Shown: one piece after another, positions 51,001-59,261 of the stretch
How the letters are laid out: each line of letters opens with the position of its first letter
Numbering within the stretch: the stretch's first letter is position 1
Assembly: GCF_901827185.1 (NCBI RefSeq)
Contig: NZ_LR594671.1
Span: 3,720,001-3,784,000 of the forward strand
From: Variovorax sp. PBL-E5
GTDB taxonomy: Bacteria > Pseudomonadota > Gammaproteobacteria > Burkholderiales > Burkholderiaceae_C
Direction: 5' to 3'
Length of the DNA stretch: 64,000 nt
Position numbers and translations under genes: made by a program
The notes under the pieces: generated by a model
Seen by the model: the letters and a program-made list of their open reading frames with translations, nothing else
Database searches by the model: none
What the model was told of the DNA's origin: nothing

Positions 51001-53226
51001 AGCACCGAGACCTACGGCTACGAACCCCTGAGCGGGCGGCTGAAATCGGTGACCGATGCGCAGGGGCAGACGCGGGCGATGACCTACACCGTGGACGACA
51101 GGCCAGCCTCGCTCGGGTACCTTGGCGCGCGCACGTCGACGGCCGGCGTCACCTATGTCTACGACGCCGTCTACCCGCGGCTCGTGTCGATGACGGATGC
51201 GAACGGCGTCACCGCCTATGCCTACAACCTGGCGGGCAGCCCCGGTGCGAACCAGCTCGCCATGATCACCAGCCCCGTGGCCGGGCAGCCAGGACTGACC
51301 GATACGGTGGCCTATGCCTACGACGCACTGGGCCGCGTGATCGAGCGAAATGTTGATGGCGCGACCGACAAGCGCAGCTTCGACGCCATCGATCGCCTGG
51401 CGTCGGTCGAGAGTGCGCTGGGCCGCTTCGACTATCGCTATGTCGGCGCGTCGGATCGGGTCTCGGCCATCGTGGGCGCCGACGGCCTGCAGACGGCGAT
51501 GCGCTACTACGGACCCCAGGGTGACGAGATGCTCAAGCAGATCGCTTACACCAGCGCGACCGGCGCGCCGCTGGCGAGCTACGCGTACACCTACGACGCC
51601 AACCACAACGTTCTGAGCTTTGCCGATGCGCTGCCCGGCGAGAAGCTGTCGGCCCTGTCGCCGATGGGCGCAGGCGATCCCGGCGACAGCGGCGTGCCGC
51701 TTGCGGCCGTGCGATGGCTGGCCTCGATCGCCGCGCCGGGTGCCTTCGCGGCGCTCTTCATCGCACTGGCCCTCGCGATCGCGACATGGCGCACGACGAA
51801 CCGGCACTCGGTGCATATCGGGGTGCCGCTAGTGGCCCTTGCGCTGATGGTCAGTTGCGGAGGGGGCGGCAACGGTGGCTCCACGGGCGGCGTGAACTGG
51901 GGCAGCGGAGCGAGCGGCAGCGATGGGGCGAGCAACAGTTCGGGCACGAACAATGGCGCTGCCACGGCCAACAGCGCCGACGCGGAAGCCGGGCCCGGCA
52001 CGACAAGTGGTGCTGGTGCGAACGGTGGTACGAGCGGCATCACGCCTGCGCCGAACCCGAACGCGCGCCTGACCCGGTATCGCTACGACGACACGGATCG
52101 ATTGATCGCCGCAAGCAGCGCATTGAACATACCCGGCGCGCCGATCCTTGCCTCGTATGCATATGGCTACGACAAGGCGTCGAATCTGGTGTCGATGAAC
52201 GGCAATGGCATCGTCCGAGATCTGGATGTCACCGCGACCAATGCCCTGAGCGCAGGAACCTACGATGCCGGCGGCAACCCGCTGAAGGTCGGAGCCGCGA
52301 CATACGGATGGGACGCCGCGAACCGGCTGGTCAGCCACACCGTCAACAACACCGACAGCAGCTTTGTCTATGACGGGCAGAGCCGGCTCGTGCGCATCAT
52401 CGATCGGCAAGAGGGTGTCGTGGTGGCCGACAGGTCCTATCTATGGTGCGGGCTCGAACGCTGCCTGGAGCGCGACAACATGAAGGCAGGGGCGCCGGTG
52501 AGCAAACGGTATTTTGCCCAGGGGGTGGTGCAGGATGGCGTTCCCTTTCGCTATATCTCCGACTCGCTGGGCAGCGTGCGGCAATTGGTTGATGCGGACG
52601 GCAGGACGAGAGCACGATACGACTTCGAACCGTATGGAAGCCGGAACACCGTGAACGGTGATATCGATGCGGACTTCGCATTCGGCGGATTGTTCAGGCA
52701 TGGGTCGAGCGGCTTGGCTTTTGCCGTGTACCGGGGCTATGACCCACGGCGGGGGAGATGGTTGAATCGCGATCCCATAGGAGAAACAGGAGGACTCAAT
52801 CTATTCGCATATGTAGAAGGCAATCCCCTGGTCTCTACGGATCCGCTCGGACTGATCCACTACAACCGCCCTCCTCCCGCGACAGTACCGGTCACCGGTC
52901 CGGTGGCAACGCAACTCCAGTGTGTGGAGCTGTGCTTGCGAAGAAAAACAGGCAACTCATCGTTGGATTTGCTCATCACCGGCGGCGCGGAGAAGACCGG
53001 CCATAGTCCTCGTAGCTTTCACTACAAAGGAGAGGCTTGTGACATTGCTGGCCCACGAGCCAACAATGCTGGGAGCGATGCAGATGTAAAGGAGTGCGCT
53101 ACTGCATGCGGCTTTGGCGCAGGTCAGTTCGAGAGCTTTCCAAATACCCCCAATCGAGATCATTGGCATCTGCAGCTGACCCCTGGCAATGGCGTGCCGT
53201 CACTAGGCGCCAATGAATCGCCTTGA
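48004..53226 (+). CDS. Sec-exported Rhs polymorphic toxin with C39-like and M15-type peptidase domains
   Basis: A 1740-residue protein. Parts in order: Sec signal (WAVSGALLLLAAVSHAGAGP); a helical TPR-like region; a C39-like papain fold with likely triad Cys216 (YLCGPMALRNLL), His286/287 (LHHYAAIV) and Asp303 (HVQDPTF); a long YD/RHS repeat array (about 480-1230); an unusual insert (about 1236-1355) with two hydrophobic segments, a lipobox-like ALMVSC (Cys1285) and a Gly/Ser/Asn-rich linker; the RHS core ending at NPLVSTDPLGL (about 1616); then a variable C-terminal domain with SxHxxGxAxD (His1673, Asp1680) and HWH (1720-1722), the zinc signature of D-Ala-D-Ala carboxypeptidase/M15 enzymes. 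A peptidoglycan-cleaving toxin is inferred. Confidence 0.88.
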   Translation: MTSSSAAAMVRPRHARGLLTHSLCVLCRWAVSGALLLLAAVSHAGAGPLRIVPGLEEPLVAMGPASRSEDVALEAALARFAQPPSPPSAPSDFADAARPLTAFLADHPRSAWRMALLTDLGIGYYHAGYFSKAMTAWAQAWQLGRGATQPPAKALADRAAGELARMHARLGHAAELDALFSDMGDRAVGGPATEMIAGAREGLWSFRNDYGTAYLCGPMALRNLLTSMNAQPARIALMNAQRSGPQGFDLDQLSQLAAKVGLAHRVVLRTPRQAIPVPSVAHWKLHHYAAIVEEKNGRYHVQDPTFASGDAWLTRAAIDEESSGYFLVPHAASADAGWRSASVDEARRVHGMGQTANNEPGNTLPASKGLYPISCDRMCEVNAKTMLVSLNLNDTPVGYTQPKGPPVQIRLSYNQRESSQPAVFGFFNVSPKWSLNVLSWIEDDPAQPGIGVVRHVAGGGSVGPLDYLPGAYTRATGTFGLERESRSILARIPGTGAASSYELRMPDGSKQVFGHADGATVRPRRMFLTQIVDPAGNALSFNYDAQLRLTSITDAVGRNTVFAYEAPSSPLLVTRITDPFGRHADLGYDGQGRLTSITDVIGITSSFTYDAGGLVNAMTTPYGTSHFRYGQDMTVNSRYLEMTDPLGFTERVEFRHSAPGIGGSESPVPVMHGSLQNIYLQYRNSFHWDPHAYAVAAGNYAAARLTHWLHDPSGLTSPIAESTKAPLEGRVWNLYPGQSASYYEGSSGMPNQVARVLDGGATQLTSFDRNAFGKPVSVTDPAGRTSLFSYADGGIDLLAVQQRTAGAGSATLATFTYNGQHLPLSRTDAAGQVTHYAYNAAGQPVSVTDPLGNTTRYVYDEAGRLLTVLDAKGAARLNLSYDAFDRVASSTGSKGYTQTYQYDALDRLTQIGYPDGTTTQHTYDKLDRVASKDRLGRITRYAYDANRQLISITDPLGQTTAFGYHENGTLRSITDAKGNVTSWDIDVQGRPVAKHHADGSTETYGYEPLSGRLKSVTDAQGQTRAMTYTVDDRPASLGYLGARTSTAGVTYVYDAVYPRLVSMTDANGVTAYAYNLAGSPGANQLAMITSPVAGQPGLTDTVAYAYDALGRVIERNVDGATDKRSFDAIDRLASVESALGRFDYRYVGASDRVSAIVGADGLQTAMRYYGPQGDEMLKQIAYTSATGAPLASYAYTYDANHNVLSFADALPGEKLSALSPMGAGDPGDSGVPLAAVRWLASIAAPGAFAALFIALALAIATWRTTNRHSVHIGVPLVALALMVSCGGGGNGGSTGGVNWGSGASGSDGASNSSGTNNGAATANSADAEAGPGTTSGAGANGGTSGITPAPNPNARLTRYRYDDTDRLIAASSALNIPGAPILASYAYGYDKASNLVSMNGNGIVRDLDVTATNALSAGTYDAGGNPLKVGAATYGWDAANRLVSHTVNNTDSSFVYDGQSRLVRIIDRQEGVVVADRSYLWCGLERCLERDNMKAGAPVSKRYFAQGVVQDGVPFRYISDSLGSVRQLVDADGRTRARYDFEPYGSRNTVNGDIDADFAFGGLFRHGSSGLAFAVYRGYDPRRGRWLNRDPIGETGGLNLFAYVEGNPLVSTDPLGLIHYNRPPPATVPVTGPVATQLQCVELCLRRKTGNSSLDLLITGGAEKTGHSPRSFHYKGEACDIAGPRANNAGSDADVKECATACGFGAGQFESFPNTPNRDHWHLQLTPGNGVPSLGANESP

Positions 53227-53252
53227 CCGAGTATGGAGAAAAATTGATCAAA

Positions 53253-53892
53253 ATGAAAACCCTTGGCTACGCGCTCACGCTCCTGGTGTGTTGTGAATTT
53301 TTTTCTTGCTATGCCCAGGCGCGGCAGGACGGCCTGAGTGAATCATTGCAGCAACTCTCGAAACAATTTCCCCAAATGATTCATAGCAGCAACAAATCTC
53401 GAAATTATATTGAATTTTGCCCAGATAACACATGCCAAGCATTTCAGTCCAACAGAGAGATAAAGCCGGATGCAATTGCGGATTTTGCCTATCTGTATTT
53501 ATATTTTTTTCCGACTATTATTTGCTTTCAAAATGGCGGAAACAAGCGCAAGCATTCGAGTTTTCAATGAAAATACTATCGAAGAAGGACTACGTCAATT
53601 GCTCAACAGGACAACCCGGCGATCGCGCTCGCTGCGTTATAAAAAGACTTGAGAAATCAGATAAAATAAAAGTTTTTGACGTTAGATTCGATGAAAAACA
53701 TCGATATATGCATCAGAAGAGCACCAAGGAAACGGCAAGTTATGACAGGAAATCTTTGAAGTAAATATACCGGTTGACTTGCAAATATGCATTGACGACG
53801 AGAGCCATCGCGGCTTTCGTCATTTGCGGCCATGGCCGTGGCTGGCTGGGTCGCAGTTCATTCTGAAATATCAACGCGAATGCAAATTTTGA
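53253..53892 (+). pseudogene. Candidate periplasmic immunity protein, interrupted by two homopolymer frameshifts
   Basis: A low-GC gene directly after rhs. It starts ATG at 53253 (GGAGA upstream) with a signal peptide (TLGYALTLLVCCEFFSCYAQ) and continues NYIEFCPDNTCQAF. The frame breaks at a T7 run (53504-53510). One extra T would join it to SDYYLLSKWRKQAQAFEFSM and onward. A second break at the A-run 53750-53752 would, with one extra A, continue as DRKIFEVNIPVDLQICIDDE to ECKF and a stop at 53892, giving about 213 residues. The signal peptide fits protection against a periplasm-acting toxin. It may be decayed, or the two breaks may be sequencing errors; the T7 site is also in phase for -1 slippage. 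Confidence 0.55.
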
Positions 53893-53946
53893 TGAACAGA
53901 TCACGGCGATCTACGGCGACGATCAATTTCGCAAAGGAGGGGGGCA

Positions 53947-54262
53947 ATGCCTTCTGAAAAACGTCATCGAATCGAGTGGTGTGTCGGCGCGGTTGTTTTC
54001 ATTTTCTTTTTTGGCGCCACCTTCTGTTTGGCGCAAAGGCAGCTGTCAGGGTTGCCGGTGTGGCCTGTATAGCAACCGGGATCCTATGGATATTCCGCCG
54101 GTCTGTGCCTGTTGGATTGAAGGGCGCGCTCCGTCGTCTTCTCTCAATGGCTGGGTTGCCATCCTTGCAGGACTGGTCATCGCGGCACTTGGTGTCGGCT
54201 TGCTGGCGTATTCGATGCTTGCCGCATGTCTGCTTGGTTGGGCTCCTACCGACCAATGCTAG
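53947..54262 (+). pseudogene. Small two-helix membrane protein, apparently frameshifted
   Basis: An ATG at 53947 with a strong AAAGGAGG site begins MPSEKRHRIEWCVGAVVFIF but stops at 54072 after 41 residues. A second hydrophobic stretch (NGWVAILAGLVIAALGVGLL) lies in another frame to the stop at 54262, and can also be read separately from an ATG at 54086. Together they would form a two-helix membrane protein of about 105 residues. Possibly a remnant of a second immunity gene. The gap 53893-53946 and 54263-54417 show nothing else I recognise. Confidence 0.35.
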
Positions 54263-54417
54263 GGATGTCTATGGAACACGATCTCCAATCACAGCAGAAG
54301 GGAATAGGGTGAGACCAAGCCGTCCACGCGACTGACAGCCGCGTGGACGAGCTGCTGACGCATCGCGCGTCTTATCCGATACAGCTACGCAATTGCGCCC
54401 ATCAAGGGCCAATCAGG

Positions 54418-55230
54418 CTAGAGCAACCCACCCATGCGCGCAGCCGCACTACGCAGCGCATCGATACGCTCCACCGCATCATCCAATGTCATGCGCGCCG
54501 TCGGCGCATGCACCGCGATCGCGGCGCGGACCTCACCCGACGCGGCGGCCACCGGCACCGCCACCGCGATCAGCCCGGCGATGAACTCCTCGCGGTCGCA
54601 CGAATAGCCCTGCTTCGCGATCGCATCGCACTCGGCGCGCAGCTTGGCGGCCGAGGTGATGGTGTTGGCCGTCATGCGCGTGAGCGTGATGCGCTCGATC
54701 AACGCATCGCGCTCGGCAGGCGGCAGCCGCGCCAGAAAGAGCTTGCCGCTGGCCGTGCAATGCAGCGGCACGTGCGAGCCGACATCGAGCGTGAGCCGCA
54801 GGGGCCATTGCGCCTCGACGCGGTCGAGGTAGAGCACCTGCACGCCGTCGATGGTGGTGAAGTTGCAGGTCTCGCCGACCTGCCGCACGAGCTCGGCCAG
54901 CACCTCGTGCCGCAGCCCGCGCACCACGCCATGGTTCAGCGTGTCGAAGGCCAGCTGCCGCAGCGCCGGCCCGACGCTGAACGAACGCTCGTCCACGTCG
55001 CGCGCCAGGAAGCCGCCGGCCAGCAGCTGCGCGCAGATGCGATGCGCGGTGCCCTTGGGCAGCGACAGCCGCGCGGCCAGATCGGCCAGTGACAGCGCGC
55101 GGCCCTCGTTGGCCAGGAGCGCCAGCAGGCGCAGGCTGCGCTCGGCCGACGAGCCCGAAGCGGACTCTTCGGGCGGCGACGTGGGCGCCTGGGAAAGCAC
55201 GGCGGCAGCGGAGCGCGCGGAACGCGTCAT
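54418..55230 (-). CDS. IclR-family regulator divergent from a GMC oxidoreductase (IseR candidate)
   Basis: A 270-residue IclR protein: winged helix SLRLLALLANEGRALSLADL with LPKGTAHRICAQLL; effector domain with VLYLDRVEAQWPLRLTLDVG and PLHCTASGKLFLARL. Its effector domain is a close relative of the xsc-linked IclR at 33007-33834. It is divergent from the GMC gene at 55337, and the 106-bp gap carries the dyad GGAACATTGTGTTCC. An isethionate-responsive role is inferred from the neighbours. Confidence 0.88.
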   Translation of the reverse strand: MTRSARSAAAVLSQAPTSPPEESASGSSAERSLRLLALLANEGRALSLADLAARLSLPKGTAHRICAQLLAGGFLARDVDERSFSVGPALRQLAFDTLNHGVVRGLRHEVLAELVRQVGETCNFTTIDGVQVLYLDRVEAQWPLRLTLDVGSHVPLHCTASGKLFLARLPPAERDALIERITLTRMTANTITSAAKLRAECDAIAKQGYSCDREEFIAGLIAVAVPVAAASGEVRAAIAVHAPTARMTLDDAVERIDALRSAAARMGGLL

Positions 55231-55249
55231 ACGGGTAAACCTCTAAAGT

Positions 55250-55264
55250 GGAACATTGTGTTCC
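55250..55264. promoter_or_regulatory. IclR-type operator dyad GGAAC-N5-GTTCC at iclR/GMC
   Basis: GGAACATTGTGTTCC, 20 bp upstream of the iclR start and 73 bp from the GMC start. It has the same half-sites and the same 5-bp spacing as 32885-32899 in front of xsc. A further GTTCC half-site lies near 55314-55318. Confidence 0.6.
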
Positions 55265-55336
55265 GAAAATACATGACCTACGATGCGGCCACTCGATCCA
55301 ACGACAGCGATTGTTCCATTGCCGGGGTTCTTCTGA

Positions 55337-56962
55337 ATGAGTGAAGCGTTCGACTACATCGTCGTGGGTGCCGGTTCCGCCGGCTGCGTGCTGGCCGGCC
55401 GGCTGAGCGAAGACCCGGGCACGCGCGTGTTGTTGCTGGAGGCCGGGCCGGCCGACCGCTCGCTGTGGATCCACCTGCCGATCGGCTATGGCAAGACGAT
55501 GTGGAGCGCCACCTACAACTGGCGCTTCGAGACCGACCCCGATCCGAACATGAACGGCCGCCGCATCTACTGGCCGCGCGGCAAGACGCTGGGCGGCTCG
55601 AGCGCGATCAATGGCCTGATCTACATCCGCGGCCAGCGCGAGGACTACGACCACTGGGCCGCGCTCGGCAATGCGGGCTGGGGCTATGACGACGTGCTGC
55701 CCTACTTCGTCAAGTCCGAAGGCAACCAGCGCGGCAGCGATGCCTTCCATGGCGGCGCCGGCCCGCTGAAGGTCTCGGACATCAGCGCGAAGCACGAGCT
55801 GATCGAGGCCTTCATCGACGGCGCGCAGCAGATCGGCGTGCCACGCACCGGCGATTTCAACGGCGCCGCGCAGGAAGGCGCCGGCTACTACCAGCTCACC
55901 ACCTTCAAGGGCTGGCGCTGCAGCACGGCCAAGGCCTACCTCGTGCCGGCGCGGCACCGGCCCAACCTGCGCATCGAGACCGATGCCTTCGCGGCCGGCC
56001 TCGTGTTCGAGGGCCGGCGCGCGGTCGGCGTGCGCTATCGACAGGGCGGCGAGATGAAGACCGCACGCTGCAATGCCGAGGTGCTGCTCGCGGCCGGTTC
56101 GATCCAGTCGCCGCAGTTGCTGCAGCTCTCGGGCATCGGGCCGCGTGCACTGCTCGAGGCGCGCGGCGTCGCGGTGCTGCACGACCTGCCGGGCGTCGGC
56201 GAGAACCTGCAGGACCATCTGCAGATCCGGCTCGGCTACGAGTGCACCAAGCCGATCACCACCAACGACCAGCTCAATTCGTGGGTCGGCCAGGCGAAGC
56301 TCGGCATCGAGTGGCTGCTGCACCGCACCGGCGCGCTGGCGGTCGGCATCAACCAGGGCGGCTGCTTCATGCGCGCACTCAAGGATGCCGAGGGGCGACC
56401 CGTGGCCGCGACGCCCGACATCCAGTTCCATGTCGCCACGCTGTCGGCCGACATGGCCGGCGGCAAGGTGCATCCGTACTCGGGCTTCACCTTCTCGGTC
56501 TGCCAGCTCAGGCCGGAGTCGCGCGGCCACATACGCATCCGCTCGCTCGACCCTTTCGAGCCGCCCGAGATGCAGCCCAACTACCTGTCGACCGAGCTCG
56601 ACCGCGCGACCGCCGTCGCGGGTATGAAAGCCGCACGCGCCATCGCCGAGTCGCCGGCCATGCGGCCCTATGTGAAGCGCGAGGTCAAGCCCGGCCCGGG
56701 CGCGGCCAGCGATGCCGAGCTGCTCGCCTTCTGCCGCGACAACGGCGCCACGATCTTCCATCCCACCGGCACCTGCCGCATGGGCAGCGACCCCCTGGCC
56801 GTGGTCGACGCGCGGCTGCGCGTGCACGGCATCGGCGGCCTGCGCGTGATCGACTGCTCGGCGATGCCGACGCTGGTCTCGGGCAACACCAACGCGCCGG
56901 CCGTGATGATGGCCGAGAAGGCCGTCGACATGATTCGCGAGGACGCCGCCAGACCGCACTGA
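55337..56962 (+). CDS. GMC-family FAD oxidoreductase (isethionate dehydrogenase candidate, IseJ-like)
   Basis: A 541-residue choline dehydrogenase-like flavoprotein. The FAD-binding loop is DYIVVGAGSAGCVLAGRL, then VLLLEAGP; GMC signature 1 is in RGKTLGGSSAINGLIYIRG and signature 2 in GSIQSPQLLQLSGIGP; the C-terminal catalytic part has HPTGTCRMG and VSGNTNAPAVM. It oxidises an alcohol to an aldehyde. The trio IclR, GMC and MFS next to taurine and near xsc genes recalls the isethionate genes of Cupriavidus, which would yield sulfoacetaldehyde; choline or another alcohol remains possible. Confidence 0.85.
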   Translation: MSEAFDYIVVGAGSAGCVLAGRLSEDPGTRVLLLEAGPADRSLWIHLPIGYGKTMWSATYNWRFETDPDPNMNGRRIYWPRGKTLGGSSAINGLIYIRGQREDYDHWAALGNAGWGYDDVLPYFVKSEGNQRGSDAFHGGAGPLKVSDISAKHELIEAFIDGAQQIGVPRTGDFNGAAQEGAGYYQLTTFKGWRCSTAKAYLVPARHRPNLRIETDAFAAGLVFEGRRAVGVRYRQGGEMKTARCNAEVLLAAGSIQSPQLLQLSGIGPRALLEARGVAVLHDLPGVGENLQDHLQIRLGYECTKPITTNDQLNSWVGQAKLGIEWLLHRTGALAVGINQGGCFMRALKDAEGRPVAATPDIQFHVATLSADMAGGKVHPYSGFTFSVCQLRPESRGHIRIRSLDPFEPPEMQPNYLSTELDRATAVAGMKAARAIAESPAMRPYVKREVKPGPGAASDAELLAFCRDNGATIFHPTGTCRMGSDPLAVVDARLRVHGIGGLRVIDCSAMPTLVSGNTNAPAVMMAEKAVDMIREDAARPH

Positions 56963-57022
56963 TTTTGCGAGAGATCCGGGCCCGCACGGGCATTCACTAA
57001 GACACTTCAATGGAGACAACAC

Positions 57023-58357
57023 ATGAGTGCAATTGACGAGAAGGTGATTCGCAGGGTCGTCATGTCGGCGATCGTGGGCGCCACCATCGAGTGGTACGAC
57101 TTCTTCCTCTACGGGGTGGTCGCGGGCATCGTCTTCAACAAGCTCTACTTTCCGGGCAGCGACCCGGTGGTGTCGACGCTGCTGGCCTACACCACCTTCG
57201 CGGTCGGCTTCGTGACGCGGCCGCTGGGCGGCGTGATCTTCGGCCACTTCGGCGACCGCATCGGCCGCAAGAGCATGCTGATCATCACGCTGATGATCAT
57301 GGGCATCTCGACCTTGCTGATCGGCCTGCTGCCGACCTATGCGCAGATCGGCGTCGCGGCGCCGCTTCTGCTTTTGCTGCTGCGCGTCGCGCAGGGCATC
57401 GGCCTGGGCGGCGAATGGGGCGGCGCGGTGCTGATGGCCTACGAGTACGCGCCGAAAGGCAAGCGCGGCTTCTACGCCTCACTGCCGCAGATCGGCCTGG
57501 CCGTCGGGCTGTGCATGGCCTCCGGCGTGGTGGCGCTGCTGTCCTCGCTGCTGACCGACGCGCAGTTCCTGGCCTGGGGCTGGCGCATCGCCTTCCTGCT
57601 GTCGGGCGTGATGGTGGTGGTCGGCATGTACATCCGCCTGCGCGTGCAGGAGACGCCGGAGTTCTCGGCGCTGAAGGCGCGCAACGCCGAATCGCGCATT
57701 CCATTCATGGACATGCTGCGGCGCTACCCCGGCAACATCCTGAAGGGCATGGGCGCGCGCTACATCGACGGTGTCTTCTTCAACGTGTTCGCGGTGTTCT
57801 CGATCAACTACCTCACCAGCACGCTCAAGATCAGCCGCACCGATTCGCTGCTGGGCGTGATGGCGGCGGCGGTGGTGATGTGCTTTGCCATTCCCTACTT
57901 CGGCCGCATGTCGGACCGGCATGGTCGCCCGAAGGTCTATATGTGGGGCTCGATCATCACCGCGCTGTCGGCCTTCCCCGGCTTCTGGCTGATGACCCAC
58001 AGCGGCGGCAACGTGCTCCTGATCTGGCTGGCGATCGTCGTGCCCTTCGGCATCCTGTACGCGGCGGTCTATGCGCCGGAGGCCGCGCTCTTCTGCGATC
58101 TCTTCGATGCCAAGGTGCGCTACACCGGCATCTCCTTCGTCTACCAGTTCTCGGGCATCTTCGCCTCGGGCATCACGCCGATCATCGCGACCGCACTGCT
58201 CAAGTCGGGCGGCGGCGATCCGTGGCTGATCTGCTGGTACGTGGTGTTCGCGGGCGCGGTGTCGGCGGTGTGCGCGTGGTGGATCGGGCGTTCGCCCGAA
58301 CCCGACGAGATCGGCCTTGCGGCGCCTTCGCTGCAGGCGGGCCGCGGCGGCCGGTAG
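57023..58357 (+). CDS. MFS metabolite:H+ symporter (isethionate uptake candidate, IseU-like)
   Basis: A 444-residue, 12-helix permease of the MHS group. Marks: ATIEWYDFFLYGVVAGIVF at TM1, RPLGGVIFGHFGDRIGRKS between TM2 and TM3, and QGIGLGGEWGGAVLMAYEYA. It follows the GMC gene by 60 bp and is likely co-transcribed. Family members import organic acids and zwitterions such as shikimate or betaines; a sulfonate substrate is inferred from the locus. The gap to tauC (46 bp, convergent) is unremarkable. Confidence 0.87.
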   Translation: MSAIDEKVIRRVVMSAIVGATIEWYDFFLYGVVAGIVFNKLYFPGSDPVVSTLLAYTTFAVGFVTRPLGGVIFGHFGDRIGRKSMLIITLMIMGISTLLIGLLPTYAQIGVAAPLLLLLLRVAQGIGLGGEWGGAVLMAYEYAPKGKRGFYASLPQIGLAVGLCMASGVVALLSSLLTDAQFLAWGWRIAFLLSGVMVVVGMYIRLRVQETPEFSALKARNAESRIPFMDMLRRYPGNILKGMGARYIDGVFFNVFAVFSINYLTSTLKISRTDSLLGVMAAAVVMCFAIPYFGRMSDRHGRPKVYMWGSIITALSAFPGFWLMTHSGGNVLLIWLAIVVPFGILYAAVYAPEAALFCDLFDAKVRYTGISFVYQFSGIFASGITPIIATALLKSGGGDPWLICWYVVFAGAVSAVCAWWIGRSPEPDEIGLAAPSLQAGRGGR

Positions 58358-58403
58358 AGGCCGGCCGCGGGCCGCGCCGGCAGCGGATGTCCCGGCGTCG
58401 GCC

Positions 58404-59261
58404 TTACATCCGACCCTTCCACGGCACCAGCCGCCGCTCGACCCAGCGCATGAGCAGGTCGAACATGTAGGCCACGACACCGATCACGATGATGCCCATG
58501 ATGACGATGTCGGTGCGCAGGAAGTTCGATGCATTGAGCACCATCTGCCCGAGGCCGACATTGGCCGCCACCATCTCGGCGGCGACCAGCGTGGTCCAGC
58601 CGAAGCCGATGGCGATGCGCATGCCGATCAGGATGTCGGGCAGCGCCGAGGGCAGGATCACGTGGCGGATCACCTGCATGTAGCTCGCGCCCATCGAGTA
58701 GGCCGCGTTGATCTGCTCCTGCGAGGCGCTGCGCATGCCCGCGCGCGCGGCCAGCGCCAGCGGCGCGAAGCAGCTCAGGAAGATCAGCAGCACCTTGGGC
58801 ACTTCGTCGATGCCGAACCAGATGATGATCAGCGGCAGGTAGGCCAATGGCGGCAGCGGGCGGTAGAACTCCAGCGGCGGATCGAAGATGCCGCGCACCA
58901 CGCGGCTCATGCCCATCGCGATGCCCAGCGGGATCGCCGTCAGGCAGGCCAGGATAAAGGCCGAGAACACGCGCAGCATGCTGGCCGTGAAGTGCTGCGC
59001 CAGCGGCTTGTCGTTGGCCTGGCCGGTCAGGTAGTCGTAGAACTGCTGGAACACCGCCTGCGGCGAGGGCAGGAAGAGCGGCTTGACCAGGCCCAGGTTG
59101 GTGACCAGGAACCACAGCACCAGCAGCGCGATCACCGTGACGACGCTGATCGTGGCGCTGTTGCCGGCGCCCGGCACCTTGAACGAGCTGGTCTTGAGCT
59201 GCGCGGGAGCGCCTGCGGCCGGCGGGACCGCGATGACGGCGGGTTGTGCGACCTCAGACAT
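58404..59261 (-). CDS. tauC: Taurine ABC transporter permease
   Basis: A 285-residue inner-membrane permease of the SsuC/TauC family with about six helices and the EAA loop ([20 protein letters not shown]). The conserved [20 protein letters not shown] segment is typical of taurine and sulfonate permeases. Its ATG overlaps the tauB stop by 8 nt (ATGTCTGA). With TauA and TauB it would import taurine. Confidence 0.88.
   Translation of the reverse strand: MSEVAQPAVIAVPPAAGAPAQLKTSSFKVPGAGNSATISVVTVIALLVLWFLVTNLGLVKPLFLPSPQAVFQQFYDYLTGQANDKPLAQHFTASMLRVFSAFILACLTAIPLGIAMGMSRVVRGIFDPPLEFYRPLPPLAYLPLIIIWFGIDEVPKVLLIFLSCFAPLALAARAGMRSASQEQINAAYSMGASYMQVIRHVILPSALPDILIGMRIAIGFGWTTLVAAEMVAANVGLGQMVLNASNFLRTDIVIMGIIVIGVVAYMFDLLMRWVERRLVPWKGRM

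Noticed and set aside
53981-54262. A single intact membrane protein of 93 residues from an ATG at 53981
   Set aside because: It has no ribosome-binding site, while a strong one serves the ATG at 53947 in another frame. More likely a frameshifted gene.
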